A DNA stretch of 64,000 nt, from NCBI RefSeq assembly GCF_008123515.1, contig NZ_VSSR01000007.1, forward strand, positions 1-64,000, given 5' to 3'. This stretch comes from Bradyrhizobium cytisi. GTDB taxonomy: Bacteria; Pseudomonadota; Alphaproteobacteria; Rhizobiales; Xanthobacteraceae. This document shows positions 34,796-45,314 of the stretch, in pieces. A program made the translations under genes and the position numbers. The number at the start of each line of letters is the position of its first letter. The stretch's first letter is position 1. The notes beneath the pieces are model-generated. The model was given only the letters and a program-made list of their open reading frames with translations. It ran no database searches and had not been told where the DNA came from.

Positions 34796-37700
34796 TGGCC
34801 AGCCTCATGGCCAAGACTCTGGACAGGTGCCACAGTGGAGCCGCTGCCGTGATGCACCAGCGGCTTCATGCCGGTGACAGTCCGCAGCAGCACATAGAAC
34901 ACCGGGGTCAGGAACAGGCCGAACACGGTGACGCCGATCATGCCCGAGAACACCGCGACGCCCATGGCGCGCCGCATCTCCGAGCCGGCGCCGGTCGAGA
35001 GCACCAGCGGCAGCACGCCCATGATGAAGGCCATTGACGTCATCAGGATCGGACGTAACCGCAGCCGGCTCGCCTCGATCGCGGCCCGGATGGGCGTGCG
35101 ACCGGCGAACTCGAGCTCGCGCGCGAATTCGACGATCAGGATCGCGTTTTTGGCGGAGAGGCCGACGAGCACGATCAAGCCGATCTGGGTGAAGACGTTG
35201 TTGTCGCCCTTGGAGATCCAGACGCCGAACATCGCAGCGAGCAGACCCATCGGCACGATCATGATGATCGAGAGCGGCAGGGTCAGGCTCTCATAGAGCG
35301 CCGCCAGCACCAGGAACACCAGCAGGATGGCCAGCGGAAACACCCAGAGGCCGGAATTGCCGGCGATGAACTCCTGATAGGTCAGGTCGGTCCACTCGAA
35401 GGCAAAGCCGGGCGGCAGCGTCTCCGCCGCGATCCGCGTCGCTGCTTCCTGTGCCTGGCCGGACGAGAAGCCGGGCGCTGCGGCCGCGTTGATGTCGGAG
35501 GACAGGAAGCCGTTATAGCGGATCGCGCGTTCCGGCCCCGCGCTCTGGCGGATCGTGAGCAGCGCCGACAACGGCACCATGTCGCCCGAGGACGAACGCA
35601 CCTTCAGCTGCCTGATGTCGTCGGCGCGGGCGCGGAACGGCGCATCGGCCTGGACATAGACGGAGTAGGTGCGGCCAAACTTGTTGAAGTCGTTGACGTA
35701 GTAGGAGCCCAGATAAATCTGGAGCGTGTTGAACACTTCCGTGACGGGGACGCCAAGCTGCAGCGCCTTGGTGCGGTCGATGTCGGCGAACAGCTGGGGC
35801 ACGTTGACCTGGAAGCTCGAGAACACACCGGCGATCTCCGGCGCTTTCTGCATCGCCGCCATGAATGCCTTGGTCGCCTCGTTCAGCGCTTCATAGCCGA
35901 GGCCGGCACGGTCCTCAATCTGGAGCTTGAAGCCGCCGATGGTGCCGAGGCCGTTGACCGGCGGCGGCGGGAACATGGCGATGAAGGCTTCCTGGATGCC
36001 CGAGTATTTCTTGTTGAGATCGGCCGCGATGGCATTGCCGCTCAATGCCGGGCCCTTGCGCTCGTCAAAAGGCTTCAGCGTCGAGAACACGATGCCGGCG
36101 TTGGACGAGTTGGTGAAGCCGGCGATCGACAGGCCCGGAAAGGCGACTGAACTCTCGACACCGGGCTGGGTCAGCGCGATGTCGCTCATCTTGCGGATCA
36201 CCTCTTCGGTGCGATCGAGCGCTGCGCCGTCAGGCAGCCGCGAGAAGCCGACCAGATATTGCTTGTCCTGGCCCGGCACGAAGCCACTCGGCACCTGCTG
36301 GAACAGGAAGGCGGTTGCGCCGACCAGGACCACATAGAGCCCCATCACTGCGGCCTTGCCTGAGATCACCTTGGTGACGGTGCCGCTATAGTTCTCCGAG
36401 GAGCGCGTAAACGCCTTGTTGAAGCCGCGGAAGAACCAGCCGAGCGCTTTTTCGAGAATGATCGTCAGGCGATCCTTCGGCTCGTTGTGGCCCTTGAGCA
36501 GTAGGGCGGAGAGGGCCGGCGACAGCGTCAGCGAGTTGACGGCCGAGATCACCGTCGAAATCGCGATCGTCAGCGCAAACTGCTTGTAGAACTGCCCGGT
36601 GAGGCCGGAGATGAAGGCCAGCGGCACGAACACGGCGATCAGCACCATCGCGATCGCGATGATCGGGCCGGAGACCTCACGCATCGCTTGATAGGTGGCA
36701 TCGCGCGGCGACAGCCCGCCCTCGATGTTGCGCTCGACGTTCTCGACCACGACGATGGCGTCGTCCACGACGATGCCGATCGCGAGCACCAGCCCGAACA
36801 AGCTGAGCGCATTGATGGAGAAGCCGAACACGTGCATCACCGCGAAGGTGCCGACGATCGATACTGGCACGGCCAGCAGCGGAATGATCGAGGCGCGCCA
36901 GGTCTGCAGGAACAGGATCACGACCAGCACCACCAGCGCGATCGCTTCCAGCAGCGTGTGGATCACGGCCTCGATCGAGGAACGCACGAATTGCGTCGGA
37001 TCGTAGACGATCTGGTAGGACACGCCTTCGGGCATGTTCTTCTTGATCTCGGCCATGGTGGCGCGGACGTGGTCGGAAATCTCCAGCGCATTGGAGCCCG
37101 GCGCCTGGAAGATCGGGATCGCGACCGCCTGCTTGTTGTCGAGCAGCGAGCGTAAGCCGTACTCGGACGCGCCGAGCTCGATGCGGGCAACGTCACGCAA
37201 GCGCACGACTTCGCCGCGCGAGCCGGTCTTGACCACGATGTCGCCGAACTGCTCCTCGTTCGCAAGGCGGCCTTCCGCATTGACGGACATTTGCAGGTCG
37301 ATACCCCTGACGTTGGGGGAGGAGCCGACCACGCCGGCGGCGGCCTCGACGTTCTGCGCCTGGATTGCCTTGACGATGTCGCTTGCGGTCAGCCCATGCT
37401 CGGCGGCTTTTTGCGGATCGACCCAGACCCGCATCGAATAATCGCCGGCGCCGTAGAGCTGGACGTCACCGACACCGTCGATGCGCGCCAGCCGGTCCTT
37501 GACGTTGAGCACCGCGTAGTTACGCAAATACGTCATGTCGTAGCGGTTGTTCGGCGATAGCAGATGCACGACCATGGTGAGGTCGGGCGACGACTTCTTG
37601 GTGATGATGCCGAGTTGACGTACCACCGCCGGCAGGCGCGGCTCGGCCTGCTGCACGCGGTTCTGCACCAGCTGCGTCGCCTTGTCGGGATCGGTGCCGA

Positions 37701-37992
37701 GCCGGAACGTCACCGTCAGCGTCATGGCGCCGTCGGTCGTCGCCTGGCTCGACATGTACAGCATGCCTTCGACGCCGTTGATCTGCTCCTCGATCGGCGT
37801 GGCCACGGTTTCCGCGATCACCTTTGGATTGGCGCCGGGATAGGTCGCGCGCACCAGCACTGATGGCGGCACTACGTCGGGATATTCCGAGATCGGCATC
37901 GCGAACAGCGAGATCAGGCCTGCGAGGAAGATCAGGACCGAAAGAACGCCTGCAAAAATCGGACGATCAATGAAGAACTTCGAGAGATTCAT
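34792..37992 (-). CDS. RND multidrug efflux pump, AcrB/HAE1 type
   Basis: A 1066-residue inner-membrane proton antiporter that expels hydrophobic compounds. The HAE1 start MNLSKFFIDRPIFAGVLSVLIFLAGL, porter motif GVGDVQLYGAGDYSMRVWVDP and the proton-relay Asp pair in GIVVDDAIVVVENVER (TM4) are all visible, with twelve transmembrane helices expected. The start at 37992 follows AGGGGCAAAACC; a longer frame adds 17 residues. The adaptor gene lies upstream on the same strand, separated by a palindromic element. No outer-membrane channel gene is adjacent; a TolC-like one must be elsewhere. Confidence 0.95.
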   Translation of the reverse strand: MNLSKFFIDRPIFAGVLSVLIFLAGLISLFAMPISEYPDVVPPSVLVRATYPGANPKVIAETVATPIEEQINGVEGMLYMSSQATTDGAMTLTVTFRLGTDPDKATQLVQNRVQQAEPRLPAVVRQLGIITKKSSPDLTMVVHLLSPNNRYDMTYLRNYAVLNVKDRLARIDGVGDVQLYGAGDYSMRVWVDPQKAAEHGLTASDIVKAIQAQNVEAAAGVVGSSPNVRGIDLQMSVNAEGRLANEEQFGDIVVKTGSRGEVVRLRDVARIELGASEYGLRSLLDNKQAVAIPIFQAPGSNALEISDHVRATMAEIKKNMPEGVSYQIVYDPTQFVRSSIEAVIHTLLEAIALVVLVVILFLQTWRASIIPLLAVPVSIVGTFAVMHVFGFSINALSLFGLVLAIGIVVDDAIVVVENVERNIEGGLSPRDATYQAMREVSGPIIAIAMVLIAVFVPLAFISGLTGQFYKQFALTIAISTVISAVNSLTLSPALSALLLKGHNEPKDRLTIILEKALGWFFRGFNKAFTRSSENYSGTVTKVISGKAAVMGLYVVLVGATAFLFQQVPSGFVPGQDKQYLVGFSRLPDGAALDRTEEVIRKMSDIALTQPGVESSVAFPGLSIAGFTNSSNAGIVFSTLKPFDERKGPALSGNAIAADLNKKYSGIQEAFIAMFPPPPVNGLGTIGGFKLQIEDRAGLGYEALNEATKAFMAAMQKAPEIAGVFSSFQVNVPQLFADIDRTKALQLGVPVTEVFNTLQIYLGSYYVNDFNKFGRTYSVYVQADAPFRARADDIRQLKVRSSSGDMVPLSALLTIRQSAGPERAIRYNGFLSSDINAAAAPGFSSGQAQEAATRIAAETLPPGFAFEWTDLTYQEFIAGNSGLWVFPLAILLVFLVLAALYESLTLPLSIIMIVPMGLLAAMFGVWISKGDNNVFTQIGLIVLVGLSAKNAILIVEFARELEFAGRTPIRAAIEASRLRLRPILMTSMAFIMGVLPLVLSTGAGSEMRRAMGVAVFSGMIGVTVFGLFLTPVFYVLLRTVTGMKPLVHHGSGSTVAPVQSLGHEAGH

Positions 37993-38036
37993 GGTTTTGC
38001 CCCTGGGCAATATTCTGCGGTTCTCCGACAGCTCTG

Positions 38037-38171
38037 CCGTCATTCCGGGGCGTGGGCGAAGCCCGCGAACCCGGAATCCAGAGGCGAAGTGATCGGAGTC
38101 TCGTAACTGCCGGATTCTCAGGTGCGCAATTGCGCACCCTAGTTCGTGCTATGTGCGCACCGGAATGACGG
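38037..38171. repeat. Palindromic MITE/REP-like element
   Basis: A 135-bp element bounded by perfect 12-bp inverted repeats CCGTCATTCCGG (38037-38048) and CCGGAATGACGG (38160-38171). Inside are a hairpin around GGGCGAAGCCC flanked by ATTCCGGG/CCCGGAAT, and the perfect 18-bp palindrome GGTGCGCAATTGCGCACC (38121-38138). It fills most of the gap between the adaptor and pump genes. Similar CATTCCGGG elements are common in Bradyrhizobium intergenic regions. Confidence 0.8.
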
Positions 38172-38177
38172 AGAACA

Positions 38178-39419
38178 CTAGCGTTGCACCACGTCCTGGT
38201 TGCTGTGGTTAGAGGCCTGCTGCCCGCGCGCGCCCATTGTCGCCACCTCGGTCTTGAGGAGAGCGCCGGGACGCACGCGCTGCAGGCCGTTGACGACGAT
38301 GCGATCGCCGGTCTTCAAGCCCGTTGTCACGATGCGCAGTCCGTCGACCGAGCCGCCCAGCGTGATCGACCGGTAGGCCGCACGGCTGTCGTCGCCAACC
38401 GCCATCACGAACTTCTTGTCCTGGTCGGTGCCGATCGCGCGCTCGTCGATCATGACCAGCGACTGCTGCTTCGGCTGGCCCATGCGCACGCGGGCGAACT
38501 GGCCGGGGATGAGACGCCCGTCTTCGTTCTGGAACACGGCGCGGACACGGATGGTGCCGCTCTGGCCGTTGACCTGGTTGTCAATCAGCTGGATATGGCC
38601 CTTGGCCGAGAGGCCGCCGGAGGTCGCCATCTCGACAGGGATCTGATCGAGATTGCCGCGCTTGCCGGAGGCATCGGCGATCGAGTTCAACGCCCGCAGC
38701 ACAACCTCTTCATCCGCATCGAACGAGGCGTAGATCGGATTGACCGAGACAAGCGACGTCAGGACCGGAGAGGCGGTGCCGGCGGCGACGAGATTGCCGA
38801 CCGTGATCTCGAACTTGCCGACGCGGCCGTCCACGGGCGCCCGCACCTCGGTGTAGTCGAGATTGAGCTTGGCGGTCTGCAGCGTCGCTTCGGCCGCCTT
38901 CACATTGGCAATGGCTTCGCGATTGGCGTTGTCGCGCTGGTCGTAGTCGCGCCGCGTGACGACAGCGTTGCCGACCAGCTGTGCGCCGCGCTCAAGCTCG
39001 CTCTGGGTGAAGACCACGCGCGCCTTCGCGGCCTCGAGCTGTGCGTTGGCTTTGTCGACCTCGGCCTCGTAAGGCGCCGGATCGATCTTGAACAGGACGT
39101 CACCGGCCTTCACCAGCGCGCCCTCGGTAAAATTGGTCGACAGGATCGCGCCGGCGACGCGCGGCCGAAGCTCGACACGGTTGATGGCCTCGAGCCGGCC
39201 GGAGAAATCGTCCCACAGCACGGTCTGCCGCGGCTCGATCATCGCGACAGTCACGGGGACGGCTTGCTCGGTGGCGGCGGCCGTTGCGGTCGCTTGTGCT
39301 GCATGAAAGTAATGGCCGGTCGCAATCGAGCCGGCTGCGGCGAGGGCGCCCACGATGGCAACGCCGCCAACAAGACGGCGGAGGCGGCCGGGGCGAGGGG
39401 TATTTTCGGACGGGGGCAT
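38178..39419 (-). CDS. RND efflux periplasmic adaptor
   Basis: A 413-residue membrane-fusion protein of the AcrA/MexA group. An N-terminal hydrophobic segment (about 18-37) is followed by QTVLWDDFSGRLEAINRVELRPRVAG, a long alpha-helical hairpin, LDYTEVRAPVDGRVGKFEITVGNLV and C-terminal beta-barrel motifs (GLKTGDRIVVNGLQRVRPG). It lies upstream of the pump gene, is divergent from a TetR gene, and has a dyad operator in front. It joins pump and outer-membrane channel. Confidence 0.93.
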   Translation of the reverse strand: MPPSENTPRPGRLRRLVGGVAIVGALAAAGSIATGHYFHAAQATATAAATEQAVPVTVAMIEPRQTVLWDDFSGRLEAINRVELRPRVAGAILSTNFTEGALVKAGDVLFKIDPAPYEAEVDKANAQLEAAKARVVFTQSELERGAQLVGNAVVTRRDYDQRDNANREAIANVKAAEATLQTAKLNLDYTEVRAPVDGRVGKFEITVGNLVAAGTASPVLTSLVSVNPIYASFDADEEVVLRALNSIADASGKRGNLDQIPVEMATSGGLSAKGHIQLIDNQVNGQSGTIRVRAVFQNEDGRLIPGQFARVRMGQPKQQSLVMIDERAIGTDQDKKFVMAVGDDSRAAYRSITLGGSVDGLRIVTTGLKTGDRIVVNGLQRVRPGALLKTEVATMGARGQQASNHSNQDVVQR

Positions 39420-39435
39420 TTGCGCGCTCCAGATA

Positions 39436-39451
39436 TGTAGTGTTCGCTACA
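39436..39451. promoter_or_regulatory. Dyad in RND/TetR divergent promoter, candidate operator
   Basis: TGTAGTGTTCGCTACA matches its reverse complement at 12 of 16 positions, with TGTAG/CTACA ends. It lies 17 bp upstream of the adaptor start, in the region divergent from the TetR gene. It fits a repressor site of the AcrR kind. Confidence 0.5.
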
Positions 39452-39620
39452 GATGTGGAGCTGGATATCGCAGCGCAAGATACTTATGTACCATTCACTA
39501 AGAAAATTGTAGCCCCTTACCGCAAGAATGGGACGGCGGAAGAGAAAATAAAGCGAGAACAATTAGATAGGATCAGGCGTTAGGTTCAGGGACGGCGCCG
39601 ATACCGAGGAGAACAGGCAC

Positions 39621-40223
39621 ATGGGCATGGGACGCCCCCGCGAATTCGACGCCGAACTGGCGTTGGATCAGGCGATGGAAGTGTTTTGGCGCCATGGCTA
39701 TGAGGGCGCCACGATTGCCCAGCTCACGGAGGCCATGGGTATCAACCCGCCGAGCCTCTATGCCTGCTTCGGCAACAAGGAAGGCCTGCTCAAGGCCGCG
39801 CTCGACCGCTACACCAAATTGCGCAACGTCTGGATGGACGGGGTCGTCGCGGCGCCGACCGCCCGAGACGTCGCCGAGCGGATGCTGATGGGCATCGCCG
39901 AGAAGCAGACCGATCCGGCCAATCCGCCCGGCTGTCTCCTGGTGCAAGGCGGCGTTGCCTGCGGCACCGGCTCCGAGAACGTCCCGTTCGAGCTCGCTGC
40001 CCGCCGCGCCCAGAACGAAGACCAGCTCCGCGACCGTTTTGTGCGCGCCAAGGCCGAAGGCGATCTCAAGCCGACGTCGGATCCAGCGGCACTCGCGCGA
40101 TATGTGTCGGCCGTGTCGGTCGGTATGGGCGTGATGGCATCTTCGGGCTCCGACTGCGAGGCGTTGCGGCAGGTCGCGACCGTGGCGGTGCAGGCGGTTG
40201 AGGCGCAGTCGGAGCGCAGGTAA
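39621..40223 (+). CDS. TetR-family repressor of the RND operon
   Basis: A 200-residue TetR regulator. The DNA-binding part is GRPREFDAELALDQAMEVFWRHGYEGATIAQLTEAMGINPPSLYACFGNKEGLL (broken here by domain turns, about residues 4-57). The C-terminal domain includes PPGCLLVQGGVACGTGS. It is divergent from the adaptor-pump operon and probably represses it until a pump substrate binds. AGGAGAACAGGCAC precedes the ATG. Confidence 0.88.
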   Translation: MGMGRPREFDAELALDQAMEVFWRHGYEGATIAQLTEAMGINPPSLYACFGNKEGLLKAALDRYTKLRNVWMDGVVAAPTARDVAERMLMGIAEKQTDPANPPGCLLVQGGVACGTGSENVPFELAARRAQNEDQLRDRFVRAKAEGDLKPTSDPAALARYVSAVSVGMGVMASSGSDCEALRQVATVAVQAVEAQSERR

Positions 40224-40269
40224 GGCTCCCAAAGGGGATAAGCCCTGCGACCTCGCACAAGAGCACGCA

Positions 40270-41175
40270 ATGTTCGCCCTGACATTTCTCGGGACCTCGG
40301 CCAGCGTTCCATCCGCAGAGCGCAACCATCCGGCGCTTCTGCTGGAGGCCGCGGGCCAGCGCATGCTGATCGATTGCGGCGAGGGCACGCAGCGACAGTT
40401 GCTGCGAAGCGGCGCCGGCTTCCGGCGGCTCGATCGCATTTTGCTGACGCACGGACATCTCGACCATGTGCTCGGCATCCCCGGCCTGTTCTCGACATTG
40501 GGGCTGCGGCAGACCTCCGATGTGATGACCATCCATGGCGGGCCGGGCACGCTCGATATCGTCATCCGCATGCTCGCAGGCCTGTGGGGCGAGGGCCGGG
40601 CGCCGATCGCAATAGAGTTCGCGCCGCTCTCTGAAGGGCATGTCGTCGACGCCGGCGACTTCACCATCAACTGTTTTCCGGTCCGTCATCGCGACACCGA
40701 CAGTTTCGGCTTCGTTTTCCAAAGCCCTGCGCGCCGCCATCTCTTGTCCGATCGCCTCTCTGCGCTCGGTGTGCCCGATGGTCCCATGCGCGGCGAGCTT
40801 GCCGCGGGTCGGCCGATCATGATCGAAGGTGGCCGGACGATCGATCCGGAGGATGTCCTGGGTCCGCCGAGTGGCGGCAACAAGCTGGTCGTGATCGGCG
40901 ACACCGAGGCCACCGAGGGGCTATCAAGACATGCCGCGGATGCGGACCTGCTGGTGATCGAGGCGACGTTCCTGGATCGGGATGCGCCGACCGCGCGGGA
41001 CTACGGCCATCTCACCGCTGCGGAGGCGGCTCGGTTCGCGGCTGCGAGCAATGTTCGGCAGCTCGTGCTGACCCATCTGTCAGGCCGCTATGAGGACGGA
41101 GAGATCCTGGCCGAGGCGGCAAAGATCTTTCCGAACGTCAGGATTGCCGCAGACTTCGATCGTATCGCTGTTTAG
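40270..41175 (+). CDS. rnz: Ribonuclease Z / MBL-fold hydrolase
   Basis: A 301-residue metallo-beta-lactamase-fold nuclease (ElaC type) that trims the 3' ends of tRNA precursors. N-terminal FLGTSASVPSAERNHPALLLE, then IDCGEGTQRQLL, the zinc motif THGHLDHVLGIPGL (61-66 for HGHLDH) and the later VIGDTEATEGL and VLTHLSGRY supply the expected ligands. The start at 40270 gives the family N-terminus. It stands alone and is convergent with the IclR gene; the regulator just upstream is unrelated in function. Confidence 0.9.
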   Translation: MFALTFLGTSASVPSAERNHPALLLEAAGQRMLIDCGEGTQRQLLRSGAGFRRLDRILLTHGHLDHVLGIPGLFSTLGLRQTSDVMTIHGGPGTLDIVIRMLAGLWGEGRAPIAIEFAPLSEGHVVDAGDFTINCFPVRHRDTDSFGFVFQSPARRHLLSDRLSALGVPDGPMRGELAAGRPIMIEGGRTIDPEDVLGPPSGGNKLVVIGDTEATEGLSRHAADADLLVIEATFLDRDAPTARDYGHLTAAEAARFAAASNVRQLVLTHLSGRYEDGEILAEAAKIFPNVRIAADFDRIAV

Positions 41176-41191
41176 GCAGTGCATTGCGCGC

Positions 41192-42040
41192 TCAGCTCAA
41201 CAGGCCCGACTTGATCGTGATATCCTGCACCGTGCTCGTCAGCCGCATCAGCTTCGGCAGCGCCTGATCGCGAAAGGTCGGCATGTCCATGCGCATCGCA
41301 TCCACGGTGACGCTCAGTCCGGCAATCACAAAACCCTGCGCGTCCAGGATTGGCATCGCCAGCGTGCGCAGGCCATAGGCGTTCTCGCCGTCGGAGACGG
41401 CATAGCCCTTCTTCTTCACCTGATCGAGCCGGGCGAGCAGGGCGTCGAGATCGGTCAGCGTTCGCTCCGACAGCTTGACGCGGGGCCGTGACTCCAGCCG
41501 CTCGATCTGCTCGTTGCGCTGAAGATGCGCCAGCATGGCATGTCCGAGCGCGGCGCTATAGGCGGGGATGCGCGTGCCCGGCCGACGATCCATCTTGTGG
41601 CGGTCGAGGCCGGCGCCGACACGCGCGAGATAGATCACATCGCCACCATCGAGGATGCCGAGCGAGGCCGCATCGCCGACCTCGGGCACGAGGTCGCGCA
41701 GCAAGGGCTCGACGATGGTGCGCAACGATCCGTGCGACAGCACGGTGTAGCCGAGGTCGAGGCAGGCCACGCCGAGACGGAACCGGCGGCTCTGCGGTAC
41801 CGCCTGGAGATAACCGAGCTCGATCAGGGTCTGGATCAGCCGGAACGCTGTGCCGCGATCGAGATCGGCGCGTGCGGCAACTTCACTCAGCGTCAGCTCG
41901 AACGCCTCGCTGGTGAAGCTCTTGAGCACGGCGAAGGCTTTGCCTACGGACGCGACATGATTCTTGGGATTTTTATTCTTGGGATTTTTCGGTGTAGCTT
42001 CCGGTGCGCGTTTCGCCGCCTTCTTTTCGACCTTGGCCAT
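41192..42040 (-). CDS. IclR-family transcriptional regulator
   Basis: A 282-residue regulator. After a Lys/Pro-rich N-terminal tail comes the winged helix (SVGKAFAVLKSFTSEAFELTLSEVAARADLDRGTAFRLI region, about 30-75) and the C-terminal effector domain (PAYSAALGHAMLAHL, AYGLRTLAMPILDAQGFVIAGLSV). ATG 42040 is taken; an in-frame GTG lies nine codons earlier. It is divergent from the acid-sugar operon and has a perfect palindrome between them, so it probably controls that operon. The N-terminal tail contains a five-codon tandem duplication. Confidence 0.88.
   Translation of the reverse strand: MAKVEKKAAKRAPEATPKNPKNKNPKNHVASVGKAFAVLKSFTSEAFELTLSEVAARADLDRGTAFRLIQTLIELGYLQAVPQSRRFRLGVACLDLGYTVLSHGSLRTIVEPLLRDLVPEVGDAASLGILDGGDVIYLARVGAGLDRHKMDRRPGTRIPAYSAALGHAMLAHLQRNEQIERLESRPRVKLSERTLTDLDALLARLDQVKKKGYAVSDGENAYGLRTLAMPILDAQGFVIAGLSVTVDAMRMDMPTFRDQALPKLMRLTSTVQDITIKSGLLS
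41961..41990. repeat. In-frame 15-bp tandem repeat inside IclR gene
   Basis: ATTCTTGGGATTTTT occurs twice head to tail (41961-41975, 41976-41990). It adds five codons and encodes the repeated Lys-Asn-Pro pattern in the disordered N-terminal tail of the IclR protein. Confidence 0.9.
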
Positions 42041-42120
42041 GCCCGTACGCCCTGCGATGACGGCCACAGCCCTTGACGCGGCGGCAGCCTGATCTTACCA
42101 ACGGGTCAGATTATAACAAA

Positions 42121-42137
42121 TGTTCGCATTCCGAACA
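42121..42137. promoter_or_regulatory. Perfect 6-5-6 palindrome, probable IclR operator
   Basis: TGTTCG and CGAACA flank CATTC. The site lies between the divergent IclR and acid-sugar genes, 28 bases before the TTG start of the latter. Size and symmetry fit IclR-type operators. Confidence 0.65.
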
Positions 42138-42164
42138 ACATCGATCTGACGATCGGAGGAAGCT

Positions 42165-43100
42165 TTGTCGACATCATCGCTGCACCCCCAGTCCTTGCAC
42201 CCACATGGCGTGTTCTCCGCCGCGTTGACGCCGCTCGATGCCGAGCTCGTGCCCGATCATGCGCGCTTTGTCGCGCATTGCCGCTACCTGCTGGACGAAG
42301 GCTGTGATGCCATCGCGATGCTCGGCACCACGGGGGAGGCGAACTCCTTCTCGGTCTCCGAGCGCACCACGCTGCTGGAGGCCGTGATCGCCGGCGGCAT
42401 CAAGCCGAAACAGCTGCTGCCGGGCACCGGCGTCGCCGCGTTCACCGACACCATCGCCTTAACGCGCCATGCGCTGTCGCTCGGCGTCGATACCGTGGTG
42501 ATGCTGCCGCCGTTCTACTACAAGAACGTTAGCGATGACGGCGTCTATGCCGCCTATAGCGAGATCATCCAGCGCATCGGCGACAAGCGCCTCAGGATCG
42601 TGCTCTATCACATCCCGCAGATGTCGATGCAGCCGATCTCGCACGCGCTGATCGAGCGGCTGCGAGCGGCCTATCCGTCGACCATCGCCGGCATCAAGGA
42701 TTCCTCGGGCGACTTCGCCAACATGACCGCGATGGTCGATCGGTTCCCGGGCTTTTCGGTACTGACCGGCGCCGACCCGCTGCTGCTCCCGCTGCTGCGC
42801 AAGGGCGGCGCGGGCTGCATCACCGCGACCTCGAACCTCGTCGCGCGCGATCTCGCCTATGTCTTCAAGCATTTCCGCGACAGCGACGACGACGCAAGCC
42901 TTGCAGCTGCACAGGCGCGCATCGTGAACGCGCGTGAGCTGGTCTCGCGCTTCGCGCAGATGCCCTCCCTGAAGGCGCTGATGGCCGAGCGCACCGGTCA
43001 CGCCGGCTGGCAGCGCCTGCGGCCGCCGCTGGAGACCTTGCCGGCAGCTCAATTGAAAGAGCTGCTCGCGAATGCCGCGGCATTCGCGACGGCCGCTTAA
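42165..43100 (+). CDS. DapA-family aldolase/synthase
   Basis: A 311-residue (beta/alpha)8 lyase of the dihydrodipicolinate synthase superfamily. The Schiff-base lysine is Lys178 in GIKDSSGD; Tyr148 (LYHIP) and the carboxylate loop LGTTGEANSFS (about 53-63) are present. It uses a TTG start after GGAGGAAGCT. It leads an operon with a DUF1537 kinase and a PdxA2-like dehydrogenase, so it more likely splits or makes a sugar-acid-derived 2-oxo acid than acts in lysine synthesis (inference). Confidence 0.87.
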   Translation: MSTSSLHPQSLHPHGVFSAALTPLDAELVPDHARFVAHCRYLLDEGCDAIAMLGTTGEANSFSVSERTTLLEAVIAGGIKPKQLLPGTGVAAFTDTIALTRHALSLGVDTVVMLPPFYYKNVSDDGVYAAYSEIIQRIGDKRLRIVLYHIPQMSMQPISHALIERLRAAYPSTIAGIKDSSGDFANMTAMVDRFPGFSVLTGADPLLLPLLRKGGAGCITATSNLVARDLAYVFKHFRDSDDDASLAAAQARIVNARELVSRFAQMPSLKALMAERTGHAGWQRLRPPLETLPAAQLKELLANAAAFATAA

Positions 43101-43127
43101 GGCGGGCGCGAGCGGCGAGGCGATCCG

Positions 43128-44263
43128 ATGTCCGAGTCTTTCCAGGACGCGCTGACCGGGCTCACCGCCATCCGCCTGCTTGCCGACGACCTGACCGGCG
43201 CGCTCGACACCGCGGCGGAGTTCTTCGGCCTGTGCGGACCGTTCGACGTCATCTGGGAGGATACGCCCGCGGCGTCAGGCTCCCCGAGCCTCGCGATCGA
43301 CAGCGGCACCCGCGAACGTTCGAAAGCCGAAAGCGTCGCGATCGTCGCCCGGCTGGCGCCGCTGCTTCGCGACGGCACGATTGCCTACAAGAAGGTCGAT
43401 AGCCTGCTCCGTGGCGCCTGGGCGGCCGAGCTCGGCGCCTGCCTGAGCACTGGTCACTGGGCATCATGCGTGGTCGCGCCTGCCTTCGGCTATCAGGGAC
43501 GCCGCACCGTCGATGCCCAGCAATATGCGCGCATGATGGACGGCGACTGGCATCGCGTCGGCGACAATCTGCTGGACCAGTTGAGACAGGATGGCATCGA
43601 GGCGCAGCGCGGCAGCGCCGACACGCTGGCGCAAGGCGGTGTTCAGGTCTTCGATGCTGGAACCGACCTCGATCTCGATCGCGTCGTCGAGCTGGCGCGG
43701 CGGATGCCCGGGCCGGTGCTGTGGTGCGGAAGCGGCGGGCTGGCCGGTGCACTCGCGCGTGGCCACCGCGCAGATGCACTTTCGAAATTCAAGCGGCCGG
43801 TGCTGGGCCTGTTCGGCTCGGACCAAGCCGCCACCGCATCCCAGCTGGATGCATGTGGCGACGCTGCTGTTGCGCTCGCCGAAGGTGACGGCAGTGCGCT
43901 CGTTCAGCGCAAGCTGGCCGAGCGCGGCGTGGCGTTGGTGAAATTCTCGCTTGCCGAAGGATTGTCGCGCGCCGATGCCGCGCAACGGATCGCGCGCGAG
44001 CTGACGGCGCTGGTCGCGGAGCTCGATCCGCCTGGAACCCTGATCGTTGCTGGCGGAGAGACGCTGAAGGCCGTATGCCTTGCACTCGGCGCGCACGCGC
44101 TGCAGGTGACAGGGCGGATCGTGCCGGGCTTGCCGCGCTCGACGCTGCAAGGCGGCCGCTGGGCCGGCGTCGATGTGATCTCGAAATCCGGAGCGTTCGG
44201 CGGGCGCGATCTCTGGCGCGATCTGCTCCGGGACAATCATTTGCTCAATATGGGGAGCCCGAC

Positions 44264-44267
<4 letters not shown>
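43128..44267 (+). CDS. Four-carbon acid sugar kinase (DUF1537)
   Basis: A 379-residue ATP-dependent kinase of the DUF1537/OtnK-DtnK family, which phosphorylates threonate or erythronate-type acids at C4. The N-terminal substrate domain begins IRLLADDLTGALDTAAEF (about 15-32), with KKVDSLLRGAW further on; the C-terminal nucleotide domain has LIVAGGETLKAV and GIVPGLPRS-like IVPGLPRST. Its stop overlaps the pdxA2-like start by four bases. This kinase-PdxA2 pairing is the known D-threonate route to dihydroxyacetone phosphate. Confidence 0.88.
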
Positions 44268-45301
<1,034 letters not shown>

Positions 45302-45314
45302 GATCGAGCCCTCC

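Noticed and set aside
38184..39440. A 418-codon frame antisense to the RND adaptor
   Set aside because: Shadow of a well-supported gene; composition is typical of antisense frames.
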